Below are positions 1 to 8,333 of a stretch of 48,875 nucleotides of DNA, piece by piece. The translations under genes were made by a program, and so were the position numbers. Source of the DNA: an uncultured Phycisphaerales bacterium. GTDB taxonomy: Bacteria > Planctomycetota > Phycisphaerae > Phycisphaerales > SM1A02. Below the pieces are notes generated by a model. It did no database searches and was not told where the DNA came from. It saw nothing but the letters and a program-made list of their open reading frames with translations. Numbering within the stretch: position 1 is the stretch's first letter; each line of letters opens with the position of its first letter. The stretch covers positions 1-48,875 of the forward strand of contig CAJQQE010000007.1 in the NCBI GenBank assembly GCA_905480395.1. The letters run 5' to 3'.

Positions 1-956
1 AGTGCGGCGTGGAATACCTTGAAGTCGGTCTTCGCGGCGAGGTCGCTGATGTCCGAGATCTCAAGACCGAATCGCAGGTCCGGTCGGTCGATGCCGTAGG
101 TCTCCATCGATTCATGCCAAGTCATTCGAGGGATCTCGCCCACGTCGACGCCCAAGGTTTCTTTCCAGAGTTCGACGGCGAACTCACCCATGGTGTCAAG
201 CACGTCTTCTTGGTCGATGAAACTCATCTCCAAGTCGATCTGGGTGAATTCGGCCTGTCGGTCGGCTCGCGGATCTTCGTCGCGTAGGCACTTGGGGATC
301 TGGATGTACCGGTCGCAGCCGGCGATCATGAGGATTTGCTTGAAGAGCTGCGGGCTCTGCGGCAGCGCGTACCACGCGCCTGCTTCGAGTCGACTGGGAA
401 CCACGAAGTCGCGGGCGCCTTCCGGCGTCGACTTGATGAGCAGGGGCGTTTCGATTTCGAGGAAGTCGCGCTGATGAAAATAGGCCCGCGTGAACTGAGC
501 GATTTTCGATCGGGTTTCTAGGATGCCCTGCATCTTTGGTCGGCGGAGATCGATGTACCGATTTCGGAGTCGGACCTCTTCGCCCATCTTTTCCGCTTCG
601 AGATCATCCGGAAGGATCGGCGGCGTCTCAGCCTTGTTCAAGACCTCAAGCTCCATCGCGATCACTTCAATCTCGCCGGTATCCAGTTTCGGGTTGGCCC
701 CGCCACCCCGCACTCGGACGACGCCGCGAATCGCGATGACATCCTCGCGGCGGAGGCCTTGCGCAATCTCCACGATTTCGGCGGGCGAGTCGGCGACGTC
801 GAAGACGATCTGAGTCAGTCCGCGGCGATCTCGCAGATCGATAAAGACCAGCGACTTGGAGTGTTCACGATAGGTGTTGACCCATCCGGCGAGGACGACG
901 GTGGATCCGTCGTGGGTCTTGCGGAGGTCGTTACAGGCGTGGGTTCGCTTGAGCAT
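1..956 (-). CDS. aspS: Aspartyl-tRNA synthetase, 5' part (runs off the window)
   Basis: This is the N-terminal 318 or so residues of a class II aspartyl-tRNA synthetase, which charges tRNA-Asp in the cytoplasm. Translating the minus strand from the ATG at 956 gives MLKRTHACNDLR, an OB-fold anticodon-binding domain (VVLAGWVNTYREH, then FIDLRDRRGLTQIVF), and the start of the catalytic core. Class II motif 1 appears as LRNRYIDLRRP. Further on are STPEGARDFVVPSR, ALPQSPQLFKQ and CLRDEDPRADRQAEFTQID, all hallmarks of AspS. The 3' part lies beyond base 1. The gene diverges from lpxB across about 110 bp. I cannot tell from this fragment whether it is the discriminating or the non-discriminating (Asp/Asn) form. 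Confidence 0.95.
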   Translation of the reverse strand, partial: MLKRTHACNDLRKTHDGSTVVLAGWVNTYREHSKSLVFIDLRDRRGLTQIVFDVADSPAEIVEIAQGLRREDVIAIRGVVRVRGGGANPKLDTGEIEVIAMELEVLNKAETPPILPDDLEAEKMGEEVRLRNRYIDLRRPKMQGILETRSKIAQFTRAYFHQRDFLEIETPLLIKSTPEGARDFVVPSRLEAGAWYALPQSPQLFKQILMIAGCDRYIQIPKCLRDEDPRADRQAEFTQIDLEMSFIDQEDVLDTMGEFAVELWKETLGVDVGEIPRMTWHESMETYGIDRPDLRFGLEISDISDLAAKTDFKVFHAA

Positions 957-1067
957 GGGCGGTAGAGCCTTGATCGGGGCCTTTGGAAACGAGGTGAATC
1001 CGAGATGGTACCGGACCACCCACCCGCTCGGTGGGGGTGAGGGGGGGATCTGGGTATCCTTCGTTCG

Positions 1068-2243
1068 ATGACCGATCCCTCCGCGATGCCTGAAGCCTTG
1101 GAATCCGGGAAGACGATCCTTTTCACGGCGTTTGAGCCCAGTGCCGACGCGCAGGCTGCCCCGGTGATCCAGGCACTTCGGGCACGGGAGCCCGGCCTCC
1201 GAATTGTCGCGTGGGGTGGACCCCGAATGGAGGATGCCGGGGCGGAGATCATCGAGCGAACGAGCGAAGACGGCGTGATGGGACTCGCAAGCTTGCTCAA
1301 GGTGTTTGAGATGAAACGGACGATCGATCGGATCGACGCGTGGGTGGTCGCCAACGGCGTCGATCTCCATGTGCCGATCGACAGCCCCTTGGCAAATTTT
1401 CCGATTTGCAAACGGCTGCGGCGGCATGGGGTCCGAACCGTCCATCTCATCGCGCCGAAGGTGTGGGCCTGGGGGCACTGGCGAGTGCGGAAGCTGCAAC
1501 GCTGGAGCGATCATGTCCTCTGCAACCTCCCCTTCGAGGAAGCTTGGTTTCGGAAGAAAGAAGTGGCCGCCACGTTCATTGGGCATTCGGTCATGGCCAG
1601 ACCGCTGGACGAGGTCGCGCTCGCGGTGGATCGACGAACCCTTCCCCAAGGCTGGCCAAAGATTCTGATCCTGCCGGGCAGCCGGAGTAGTGAGATCAAG
1701 GGCAATCTGATCCATCAAATCGAGGCGTTTACGGCGATTCGTCGCCGCTATCCCGAAGCGGTGGCGGTCATTCTGGCCGCCAACGAACGAATCGAGGCCA
1801 CGATCCGGGCGCGTTTCGATCCACTCCCGGCAGGAGTCTCACTCGAACGGGATCGCCTCGACGCGGCGATCTCTTGGGCCGATCTGGCGTTCGCGACCAG
1901 CGGTACGGTCAGTCTTGATCTCACGCGGCATGCCTGCCCGATGATCGGGAGTTATGCGATTTATCGCTGGCAGATGTTGATCACGTGGGCCATGCTGCGG
2001 ATCCCATTCAAACTGCTGCCCAATATCGTTGCGGGTGAGCAGGTGGTGCCTGAATTCGTGCCGTACGACCAGAAGCGTGGGGCGGCGCCGATCATCGAGA
2101 CCGCGATGCCGTTGCTGGAAGACCCAGCGGCGCTGGCCGCGATGCGAACGCGACTCGAAGAGGTTCGGGCGATGTTCGATGGCCACGATCCGGCCATCAA
2201 GGCGTCCGATGTCATCCTCAAAGTGCTCCATCAAGACGCCTGA
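1068..2243 (+). CDS. lpxB: Lipid-A-disaccharide synthase
   Basis: This GT19-family glycosyltransferase condenses UDP-2,3-diacylglucosamine with lipid X to form the lipid A disaccharide at the inner membrane. The 391 residues match family length. Visible signatures are HLIAPKVWAWG (about 126-136), LPFEEAWF, FIGHSVMARP, LILPGSRSSEIKGN (about 199-212), ATSGTVSLDL and LPNIVAGEQVVPEFV, the conserved C-terminal acceptor-site motif. The N-terminal motif is unusual: it reads FEPSAD, where the family normally has GE-SGD. The start is uncertain. The ATG at 1068 has no well-placed Shine-Dalgarno, and an in-frame ATG lies at 1086. No other lpx gene is nearby. It shows that the organism makes, or once made, lipid A. 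Confidence 0.93.
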   Translation: MTDPSAMPEALESGKTILFTAFEPSADAQAAPVIQALRAREPGLRIVAWGGPRMEDAGAEIIERTSEDGVMGLASLLKVFEMKRTIDRIDAWVVANGVDLHVPIDSPLANFPICKRLRRHGVRTVHLIAPKVWAWGHWRVRKLQRWSDHVLCNLPFEEAWFRKKEVAATFIGHSVMARPLDEVALAVDRRTLPQGWPKILILPGSRSSEIKGNLIHQIEAFTAIRRRYPEAVAVILAANERIEATIRARFDPLPAGVSLERDRLDAAISWADLAFATSGTVSLDLTRHACPMIGSYAIYRWQMLITWAMLRIPFKLLPNIVAGEQVVPEFVPYDQKRGAAPIIETAMPLLEDPAALAAMRTRLEEVRAMFDGHDPAIKASDVILKVLHQDA

Positions 2244-2291
2244 GCTGATCAGCCGCCCGAGCGAGGCAACACCCAAACGCGATTCGATCAA

Positions 2292-3008
2292 TCAGACCCG
2301 GCCGACGGGGTACACCGCGATCAACGCCGTGTCGTTGCCGTGGCGGTCGCTGATCGGGGCGGTGCGGATCACCACGCCCTGAGTCGGGAGGCCTTCCGCG
2401 GCGGCATGATGATCCAACGCGACGGCCTGCGCCACCAGGGTTGGTTCGTCGACGCCGAAGGCGATCAGCAGCACCGCGGCATGATGAACGCCATCGTCAT
2501 GGGCCAGTCGAGCGAGATCGATTTTGACCCGTTTGGGGAGCGAAGCCAGGTCGCCGGTATCGCCGGCATCGCGGCACGCCGATCCAGTCTTGAGTTCGAG
2601 CCAGAAGACCTCCTCTGAATCCAGAGGCGACGGTGGAGGTGGCGCGTCCGGGTCGTCGAAGAGCGACGGAGGTTCCTCGGCGGCGGCCAGCGCCTCGGGG
2701 TCGTGGCCGAGGGGCGTGTCGACGGCGCGAAGTACGAAGTCGCACCGGGAACCCGCCGAACGGATCGGCTCATCCGCTCGTTTGGGAAGACGGATCTCCC
2801 GCAACGGAAAAAGACCCGCGGCGGTGAATGCGGTCTCCAGCAGACCCTGTAACGCCCGCTCATTGAGGCTATCGATGCCCCGTACCTCTTGGGCGAGGTC
2901 GCGTGAATCTGCGTCAGCGCAGACCGCCGCGACCGCGGCGTCGGCCACGGTCGCGGCGGAGATGGACAGGGACGTCGAACGTCCGTCAAACGAATCCGAT
3001 TGACTCAT
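2292..3008 (-). CDS. PD-(D/E)XK nuclease-fold-like protein, function unknown
   Basis: I do not recognise a named family for this 238-residue protein. The spacing of acidic residues fits a PD-(D/E)XK nuclease core: a helix with E50 (LNERALQGLLE), then D90 in SRCDFVLRA, then E138-L-K140 in VFWLELKTG, followed by a basic helix (KRVKIDLARLAHDDG). A proline/acid-rich stretch (about 111-130) lies between the D and the ExK. No signal peptide is visible. The ATG overlaps the stop codon of the upstream symporter gene by 4 bp (ATGA), so translation is probably coupled. A PD-(D/E)XK fold in a transporter operon is odd. Some such proteins bind nucleic acid without cutting it or are repair nucleases, but the role here is open. 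The fold is inferred from the motif only. Confidence 0.75.
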   Translation of the reverse strand: MSQSDSFDGRSTSLSISAATVADAAVAAVCADADSRDLAQEVRGIDSLNERALQGLLETAFTAAGLFPLREIRLPKRADEPIRSAGSRCDFVLRAVDTPLGHDPEALAAAEEPPSLFDDPDAPPPPSPLDSEEVFWLELKTGSACRDAGDTGDLASLPKRVKIDLARLAHDDGVHHAAVLLIAFGVDEPTLVAQAVALDHHAAAEGLPTQGVVIRTAPISDRHGNDTALIAVYPVGRV

Positions 3009-4813
3009 TCTTCAGACATGTCCGTGAATGATCGTGAGGGGTGCGACTTAAACTCGCCGGAACGAAGACGACGGCCATAGTCGTGGTATGCCTTCATCGC
3101 GATTCCGCCGAAGATCAGCATGATCGGGATGTTGGCCCAGAGCATGACGCCGGTGCCGAGCGTGGTGAGATTGTCGAGCTCCTTATCGCTACCAATGATC
3201 GGTAGCGTCGAGACGATGATCATGATGCAGTAGAAAAGTTTGTAGGGGAGCACGCTTTTCTTGCCCAGCATGAAGACCATGCCCTGCTCGCCGTAGTAAC
3301 TCCACGAGATCATGGTGGAGATCGCGAAGAGCCAGGATGCAATCAGGACAAGCCAAGTTCCGAAGCCAGGAATGGCCCGGTCAAAGGCGTGGGCGGTGAG
3401 GGTGGCGCCCGGATAGTCCTTGTAGACCTCGATGTCCTCGCTCATGAAGGTCGGGGCAGAATCGCTGGTGATCGGATCTTCGAAGATCGCGACGAATCCC
3501 CCTGATTCCAAGGTATCAACGCTGCCGGACAGCTTGGCGAGTTTGGTACCGGTCTGGTCACTGAGCTCAGATGTCCCGACGACGATGAACACGGTGTCAT
3601 CGGTCGTCCAATCCTTGCCGGTGGTCTTCATCGCTCCCTTGTTCTTGGAAGGAAGGCTGACGTGCCACGCTTCGGTGGAGTCGTCATCACTGGGATCTGG
3701 ATCGCCGAAGCGACCGATGTGCCAACCTTCGTCTCCCTGGGTAAGGGAGGGCGTTCCCGCCAACTTGGTCTCTCCGACGCCGTCACGATCCCAGGCGCCG
3801 GTGGAAAGAATCACCAGGGCGGTCAGCGTACAGACGATGATGGTGTCGATAAAAGGTTCGAGGCCAGCGACCACTGCTTCGCGAACGGGTTCCTTGGTCT
3901 TCGCCGCACTATGGGCGATGGGAGAGGATCCTTGGCCAGCTTCACTGGAGAACAGGGCTCGCTTCATACCCCAAAGGAACGCGTACCCGGCGGTACCACC
4001 GATGAACGCACCAGCCGCTTCGGTGGGACTGAAGGCGTTGGTGATGATCAGGCTGAACATCGAGGGGATGGCGCCGATGTTCATGATGAGCACCAGCAAT
4101 CCCGCCACCACGTAGAGGATGCACATGAACGGAACCAGCACGCCCGCGACGTTGCCGATCCGCTTGATGCCGCCGATGATGACCGAACCAACCACCAAGG
4201 CAAGAATGATGCCGACGGCCTGCGTCGGAATTCCGAACGCCATCTCGGTGATCTGGCCCACGTTCCATGCTTGGAACATATTGCCACCGGTGATGGCGGA
4301 GATCAGCAGGGTGATGCAGAAGATCACTCCGACCGCGGTTCCAAGGGGGGCCAGCCCCCACGAGGCGAATGCCTTCTGAGCGACGTACATCGGGCCGCCC
4401 TTGGGATTGTCAGGATCACTGACGTCTCGATACAGCATCGAGAGGGTCACGGACGTCGTCTTGAGTGCCATGCCGGCGAGGCCGACCACCCACATCCAAA
4501 AGACCGCACCCGGCCCACCGAGGGCGATTGCCACGGCGACGCCGCCGATGTTTCCGAGCCCCACGGTCGCAGAAAGGGCGGCGGAGAGTGCCTGGAAGTG
4601 GTTGATGGCACCGGGGTCATCCTTCTCGTCGTATCGGCCAGCGGTGACCCCGACGCCGTGGGTGATGGCTCGGAACTGACAGAAGCCAGACCAGATCGTG
4701 AAGAGGACGCCGACGCCGAGGACGACATAGAGCACCCAGTCGGCCCAGATGACGTCATTGATGGCGCCGATGGCCCCGTTCATGTTGTCGAGAAAATTAT
4801 CCATGTGTTCCAT
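3005..4813 (-). CDS. Sodium:alanine/glycine symporter family (AGCS) transporter with large extra-membrane insertion
   Basis: This inner-membrane Na+-coupled amino-acid symporter has 602 residues. AGCS signatures are ALSATVGLGNIGGVAVA (about 79-95), GGPGAVFWMW (about 99-108), GGPMYV and the diagnostic ALFSSEAGQGSSPIAHSAAK (286-305). Many hydrophobic segments are visible. Family members are usually 450-550 residues. The extra length comes from a hydrophilic insertion at about 341-467, between two membrane segments (after TALVILSTGAW and before GATLTAHAFDRAIPGFG). The start at 4813 has GGAG just upstream; an ATG three codons later is the alternative. The gene follows the NSS transporter by 33 bp and overlaps the next gene by 4 bp, so the three form one operon. 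The substrate (Ala or Gly) is inferred from the family only. Confidence 0.9.
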   Translation of the reverse strand: MEHMDNFLDNMNGAIGAINDVIWADWVLYVVLGVGVLFTIWSGFCQFRAITHGVGVTAGRYDEKDDPGAINHFQALSAALSATVGLGNIGGVAVAIALGGPGAVFWMWVVGLAGMALKTTSVTLSMLYRDVSDPDNPKGGPMYVAQKAFASWGLAPLGTAVGVIFCITLLISAITGGNMFQAWNVGQITEMAFGIPTQAVGIILALVVGSVIIGGIKRIGNVAGVLVPFMCILYVVAGLLVLIMNIGAIPSMFSLIITNAFSPTEAAGAFIGGTAGYAFLWGMKRALFSSEAGQGSSPIAHSAAKTKEPVREAVVAGLEPFIDTIIVCTLTALVILSTGAWDRDGVGETKLAGTPSLTQGDEGWHIGRFGDPDPSDDDSTEAWHVSLPSKNKGAMKTTGKDWTTDDTVFIVVGTSELSDQTGTKLAKLSGSVDTLESGGFVAIFEDPITSDSAPTFMSEDIEVYKDYPGATLTAHAFDRAIPGFGTWLVLIASWLFAISTMISWSYYGEQGMVFMLGKKSVLPYKLFYCIMIIVSTLPIIGSDKELDNLTTLGTGVMLWANIPIMLIFGGIAMKAYHDYGRRLRSGEFKSHPSRSFTDMSEE

Positions 4814-4846
4814 TCACTCCGTACCGATGAGCCGGTGGGGAAGAGG

Positions 4847-6625
4847 TCAGTTCCAGATCGAGTAGAGAAGTTCGTTGGCATCGTAAAGGCCGATCTTCTG
4901 AGCCAGTACGAGTAAGACCATCGCGGGGGCGACGAAGCGAATGAGCAGAAGCCACGCGCCGATCGAGGCCTTCGAGTGACTTGCGAGTTCTGCATCGCGG
5001 AATTTTCGAGGGAGGAACCAGCCGGCGTAGATGGCGATCAGCAGGCCGCCGAGGGGGAGGAGCCAATTGCTGGCGATGAAGTCGAAAGTGTCGAAGAGGT
5101 TCATGCCAAATCCTGGCGTCCAGGACGCGAGGAGGAAGCCTTCGGACATACTGAATGCGACCAAGGTGCCGATTCCAAAGATCACGACTCCGATCGAGAC
5201 GGCGGCTCGCGGCCGTGACCAGTTCCAGCGATCGATGAAGTAACTGGCGGCGACTTCGAGCAGGGAGATGGCGCTGGTGAGTGCGGCGATCGTCAGCAGG
5301 AAGAAGAAGACCGCTCCGAGCAGGATGCCGCCGGAACCCATCTCCGCAAACGCGAGGGGCATTGAGATAAAGACCAAGCCAGGGCCGGAGCCTGGATCTT
5401 GGCCGAAACTAAACACGATCGGGAACATCATCATGCAGGCCAAAAGCGCGATCCCGGTGTCGAGTCCGGCGATCCAGACGGCCTGCCCGAAGAGGGGCGT
5501 GCCTCGCTTCTGATAGGAGCCGTAGGTGATGAGGGCGCCCATACCGAGTGAAAGCGTGAAGAAGGCATGGCCGAGGGCTTCGAGCACGCCCGAAGGCTTG
5601 AGTGCCGAGGCGTCCGGCTTGAAGACGAAGGACAGTCCCTCGGCAAAGCCGGGAAGCGTACTTGAGAAGACGACCATCCCGAGGATCATCACGATGAGGA
5701 GCGGCATGAGCACCTTGCACGCGGACTCGATGCCTCGGGCGATGCCCGTGGCCACGATCCCGACGGTCAGGAACATAAAGATGCCGGCCCAGAACGTGCT
5801 GGTCCACCCGTCCGTGGCAAGGTCTCCGAAGAGTTTGCCCATTCGGGTGCCGATTAATTGGCGACGGAATTGATCGGTCCCTGCTTCGCGCACGGCCGCG
5901 TCGTCGAGCCCCTCGAATTCTTTGGAGGCCGTCTCCTGCGCATTTGCTCGAACCAGATCCATGTCGGCGGAGAGCGTTCCGACCTCAGTCACCGCCGCCT
6001 GAACCCGAGGATCCCCGAGGAGTCGCGAGCGACGAACGTCGTCCGGCACGTCGGATCCCGCGGTGCTGGCCATCGCGGTTTCGAAATCGTCGTTCAACTT
6101 CCAGACACTTGGTGCGATCCGCGCCTCGATCGCATCGATGCGTGGGTTGGCGATTCGATCGGCTCGGGCGGATACCAGCGAGTCTCGCATCGATTTCGTC
6201 GAGGTCGTCGCTTCGTAGACGTGGGTCTCAGCGACCGCCTGTTCGCGGATCGGTTTGCCGAAGTCGACGAGATGCTTGACGGTGTAGTCCATCGACCAAC
6301 CGGCGACGACAATGTAGAAGCTCAGAATCAAGAAGGCGCCGAGCACCCCCATCCATCCGATCAGCGACCAGCCGGTTGGTTTGCCTTTCAGCCGTTCGAA
6401 GGCCACGACGGGTTGGGCCTGGGCGGCTCGTCCAATCATGATCTCCGCGGCAAGGATCGGCAGTCCGACCAGCAGAATGCACGCCAGGTAGATCAGGACG
6501 AACCAGCCCCCGCCATTGGTTCCGGTGATATAGGGAAACTTCCAGATGTTCCCCAGACCAACCGCGGAGCCTGCGGCGGCCAGGATGAAACCGGTTCTAG
6601 AACCCCATTGGGCGCGTTCGCTCAT
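4847..6625 (-). CDS. Neurotransmitter:sodium symporter (NSS/SNF) family transporter with large EL2-like insertion
   Basis: This is a LeuT-fold Na+-dependent transporter for amino acids or related solutes. The start at 6625 gives 592 residues beginning MSERAQWGSRTGF, with AGGAG-type Shine-Dalgarno about 9 nt upstream; the open frame continues further but lacks such support. NSS signatures are AAAGSAVGLGNIWKFPYIT (16-34), with the unwound TM1 sodium/substrate site, then NGGGWFVLIYL and LPILAAEIMIGR. Later come AFFTLSLGMGALITYGSY (TM6 region) and further membrane helices. Between TM3 (ending near 118) and the next membrane segment (near 272) is an insertion of about 150 mostly helical, charged residues. 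This is much longer than the second extracellular loop of typical bacterial homologues. The downstream AGCS gene also carries an insertion. Confidence 0.9.
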   Translation of the reverse strand: MSERAQWGSRTGFILAAAGSAVGLGNIWKFPYITGTNGGGWFVLIYLACILLVGLPILAAEIMIGRAAQAQPVVAFERLKGKPTGWSLIGWMGVLGAFLILSFYIVVAGWSMDYTVKHLVDFGKPIREQAVAETHVYEATTSTKSMRDSLVSARADRIANPRIDAIEARIAPSVWKLNDDFETAMASTAGSDVPDDVRRSRLLGDPRVQAAVTEVGTLSADMDLVRANAQETASKEFEGLDDAAVREAGTDQFRRQLIGTRMGKLFGDLATDGWTSTFWAGIFMFLTVGIVATGIARGIESACKVLMPLLIVMILGMVVFSSTLPGFAEGLSFVFKPDASALKPSGVLEALGHAFFTLSLGMGALITYGSYQKRGTPLFGQAVWIAGLDTGIALLACMMMFPIVFSFGQDPGSGPGLVFISMPLAFAEMGSGGILLGAVFFFLLTIAALTSAISLLEVAASYFIDRWNWSRPRAAVSIGVVIFGIGTLVAFSMSEGFLLASWTPGFGMNLFDTFDFIASNWLLPLGGLLIAIYAGWFLPRKFRDAELASHSKASIGAWLLLIRFVAPAMVLLVLAQKIGLYDANELLYSIWN

Positions 6626-6680
6626 GCGATGCGGACTCCTGTTCTTTGATTCTCGGGAACCTCGTAGATCGCTGCTGCAA

Positions 6681-6686
6681 AATATA
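6681..6686 (-). promoter_or_regulatory. Possible -10 element for the symporter operon
   Basis: TATATT on the minus strand lies 55 bp upstream of the NSS start codon, in the divergent gap. It matches TATAAT at five of six positions and is AT-rich in a GC-rich setting. No convincing -35 box is seen at the usual distance, so this is a weak call. Confidence 0.3.
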
Positions 6687-6739
6687 CCTTGGATCGACTC
6701 GGAGGATCGGGGGGTGATGCCGAGCATTCCGCGGATACA

Positions 6740-7792
6740 ATGTCACCAATGCGGGATTTCAGACTGCGAACGGATCTTGAACGGGTGACGGTGGATGGCT
6801 ACGGCTTCCCGCTCGGCGTCGAGCGGCTTGATGCGCCACCACCGCTGCAAGGGTATCTCGTGGATTTCGTCGCGAGTGAGGGTGAGGAGCCCGATACCTT
6901 CGCTTTTCAGGTGGCCATCAGCCACGAGGGGCTCCGCGGGCTCATGCATGACCTCTTTGAGATGCTCCCCGGGGATGTCATGCCGGCCGTGGAGATTGGA
7001 TCGGTTGATGCGTACCGATCCATCGATATCTATCTCGCGGGCGAGCCGATCTTCATCGACGACTTCATCAGGACCTGGGACGACTTTGAACCCATACTCC
7101 TCGAAGAGGTCTCGCTCGGCGTCGGCGCCACCTCGGAGGAGCCGTACTTCGAGGTTTTTCTCGATGCGTGGAAGACGATTTCCGTTCACTGCCAGACCGA
7201 TCTCCGAGAAGACGTCGAAGCGAAACTAGAGAAACACGGTCTCAAGCAGGTCTCACGAATCTGGTTGGATGACGTCTTCGACGAAATCGACCCGCCGTAT
7301 CGCATGCGGGAGATCCTCGTGATGGAGGACGAACATTCGCCGGATCTCGACGAACTCCTCCTGCAACTCCGAGCGGTCTGGGGACTGCAACTGGACGTCG
7401 ATCCAAGCTCTAACGTCGACGATGGTGGTCGTGAATTGGGGTTCACCCTTTGGCATGCGATCGCGATGGCCGAACCGGCAGAGCCACGCGCCGGTGGTGC
7501 CTATATTTCGGTCTGGGTGACCGCGCGAAGTCTTGATGAAGCAGAAGCGTTGATCGAGGCCTCGGTAGAAGGCGGTGGCGAGTGGATCATGTCGGCGATG
7601 TATTCCATCGAGCGGGTCGCGCACGATGAACGTCCAGAGGAATTGGCCGATCTGGAGCTCCGGCGGCACCAGACCGAGGTCCACTCGATCATCATCGACG
7701 AGTGGGGGGAAGATGATGCCCCCGATGGGCCCGGCAGGCCGCCATCTCCCGGAAGCGACTGGGGCACCCCGGGTGGCCGGCTCTCGAAGTGA
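6740..7792 (+). CDS. Conserved-looking acidic cytoplasmic protein, function unknown
   Basis: I do not recognise this protein. From the ATG at 6740 (MSPMRDFRLRTDLERV) it has 350 residues; a second ATG at 6749 is an equally good start, and the longer open frame upstream has no support. It is strongly acidic, with no signal peptide or membrane helix. The pattern looks like alternating beta strands and helices (DTFAFQVAISHEGLRGLMHDL; FDEIDPPYRMREILVMEDEH; AYISVWVTARSLDEAEALIE). The last 40 residues are Pro/Gly/Asp-rich and probably disordered. It diverges from the symporter operon and lies 43 bp before the first YkgJ-like gene on the same strand, so the three plus-strand genes may be co-transcribed. 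Confidence 0.75.
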   Translation: MSPMRDFRLRTDLERVTVDGYGFPLGVERLDAPPPLQGYLVDFVASEGEEPDTFAFQVAISHEGLRGLMHDLFEMLPGDVMPAVEIGSVDAYRSIDIYLAGEPIFIDDFIRTWDDFEPILLEEVSLGVGATSEEPYFEVFLDAWKTISVHCQTDLREDVEAKLEKHGLKQVSRIWLDDVFDEIDPPYRMREILVMEDEHSPDLDELLLQLRAVWGLQLDVDPSSNVDDGGRELGFTLWHAIAMAEPAEPRAGGAYISVWVTARSLDEAEALIEASVEGGGEWIMSAMYSIERVAHDERPEELADLELRRHQTEVHSIIIDEWGEDDAPDGPGRPPSPGSDWGTPGGRLSK

Positions 7793-7835
7793 GTCGGGTT
7801 GATTGAAGATGTGGCGATTTCAGGAGCGTCATCCA

Positions 7836-8333
7836 ATGTCGAGAAAAGTAGGGAAACGTGAACCGGCGTCAGATGGCTCGGCGCCTTGGTTTCAGGAAGG
7901 CCTCGAGTTCGAGTGCACCTGTTGCGGAAATTGCTGCACCGGCGGCGAAGGCGCGGTTTGGTTTGATGATGACGAAGGCCTTGCGATGGCAGCCCATGTC
8001 GGCATGGAGTACCCCGAGTTTCTGGTTCGGTACACCCGGGTGATTGACGGGCACCGGTCGTTGAATGAGATCGACACCGTGCACGGATTCGATTGTGTCT
8101 TCCTCGACCGGGAAAAAGTTCCGGGAAAGGCCGTCTGTGGTCTCTACGAAGTGAGACCGACCCAGTGCCGCACTTGGCCGTTTTGGCCGGAGGTCGTTGA
8201 AAGTGAACGGGCCTGGAATCGAACCAAGAAGAACACGCCTTGCCCGGGCATGGGGAACGGCCAGCTCTTCACGGTCGAGCAGATTGTTGGAAGGCTCCAG
8301 GAAGAGCAAGACTCGCAAGGAAAGCCTTGGTGA
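7836..8333 (+). CDS. YkgJ-family cysteine cluster protein (first of a pair)
   Basis: This is a 165-residue protein of the YkgJ/UPF0153 type (zinc or iron-sulfur cysteine cluster; biochemical role not settled). It shows the N-terminal cluster ECTCCGNCCTGGEG, then GFDCVFLD, then the C-terminal pattern AVCGLYEVRPTQCRTWPFWP, which has the family's Cys, R-P and C-R. The start at 7836 is chosen for AGGAG at 7822-7826 with 9-nt spacing; the frame is open further upstream but that extension is unsupported. The stop overlaps the GTG start of the next YkgJ-like gene (GTGA), so the pair should be translationally coupled. I infer a metal-binding, cytoplasmic protein. Confidence 0.88.
   Translation: MSRKVGKREPASDGSAPWFQEGLEFECTCCGNCCTGGEGAVWFDDDEGLAMAAHVGMEYPEFLVRYTRVIDGHRSLNEIDTVHGFDCVFLDREKVPGKAVCGLYEVRPTQCRTWPFWPEVVESERAWNRTKKNTPCPGMGNGQLFTVEQIVGRLQEEQDSQGKPW

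Noticed and set aside
3662-4915. Plus-strand ORF of 417 codons over the AGCS gene
   Set aside because: It is antisense to a membrane protein with strong family motifs; its product is a charged, low-complexity His/Asp/Gly mixture typical of mirror reading.
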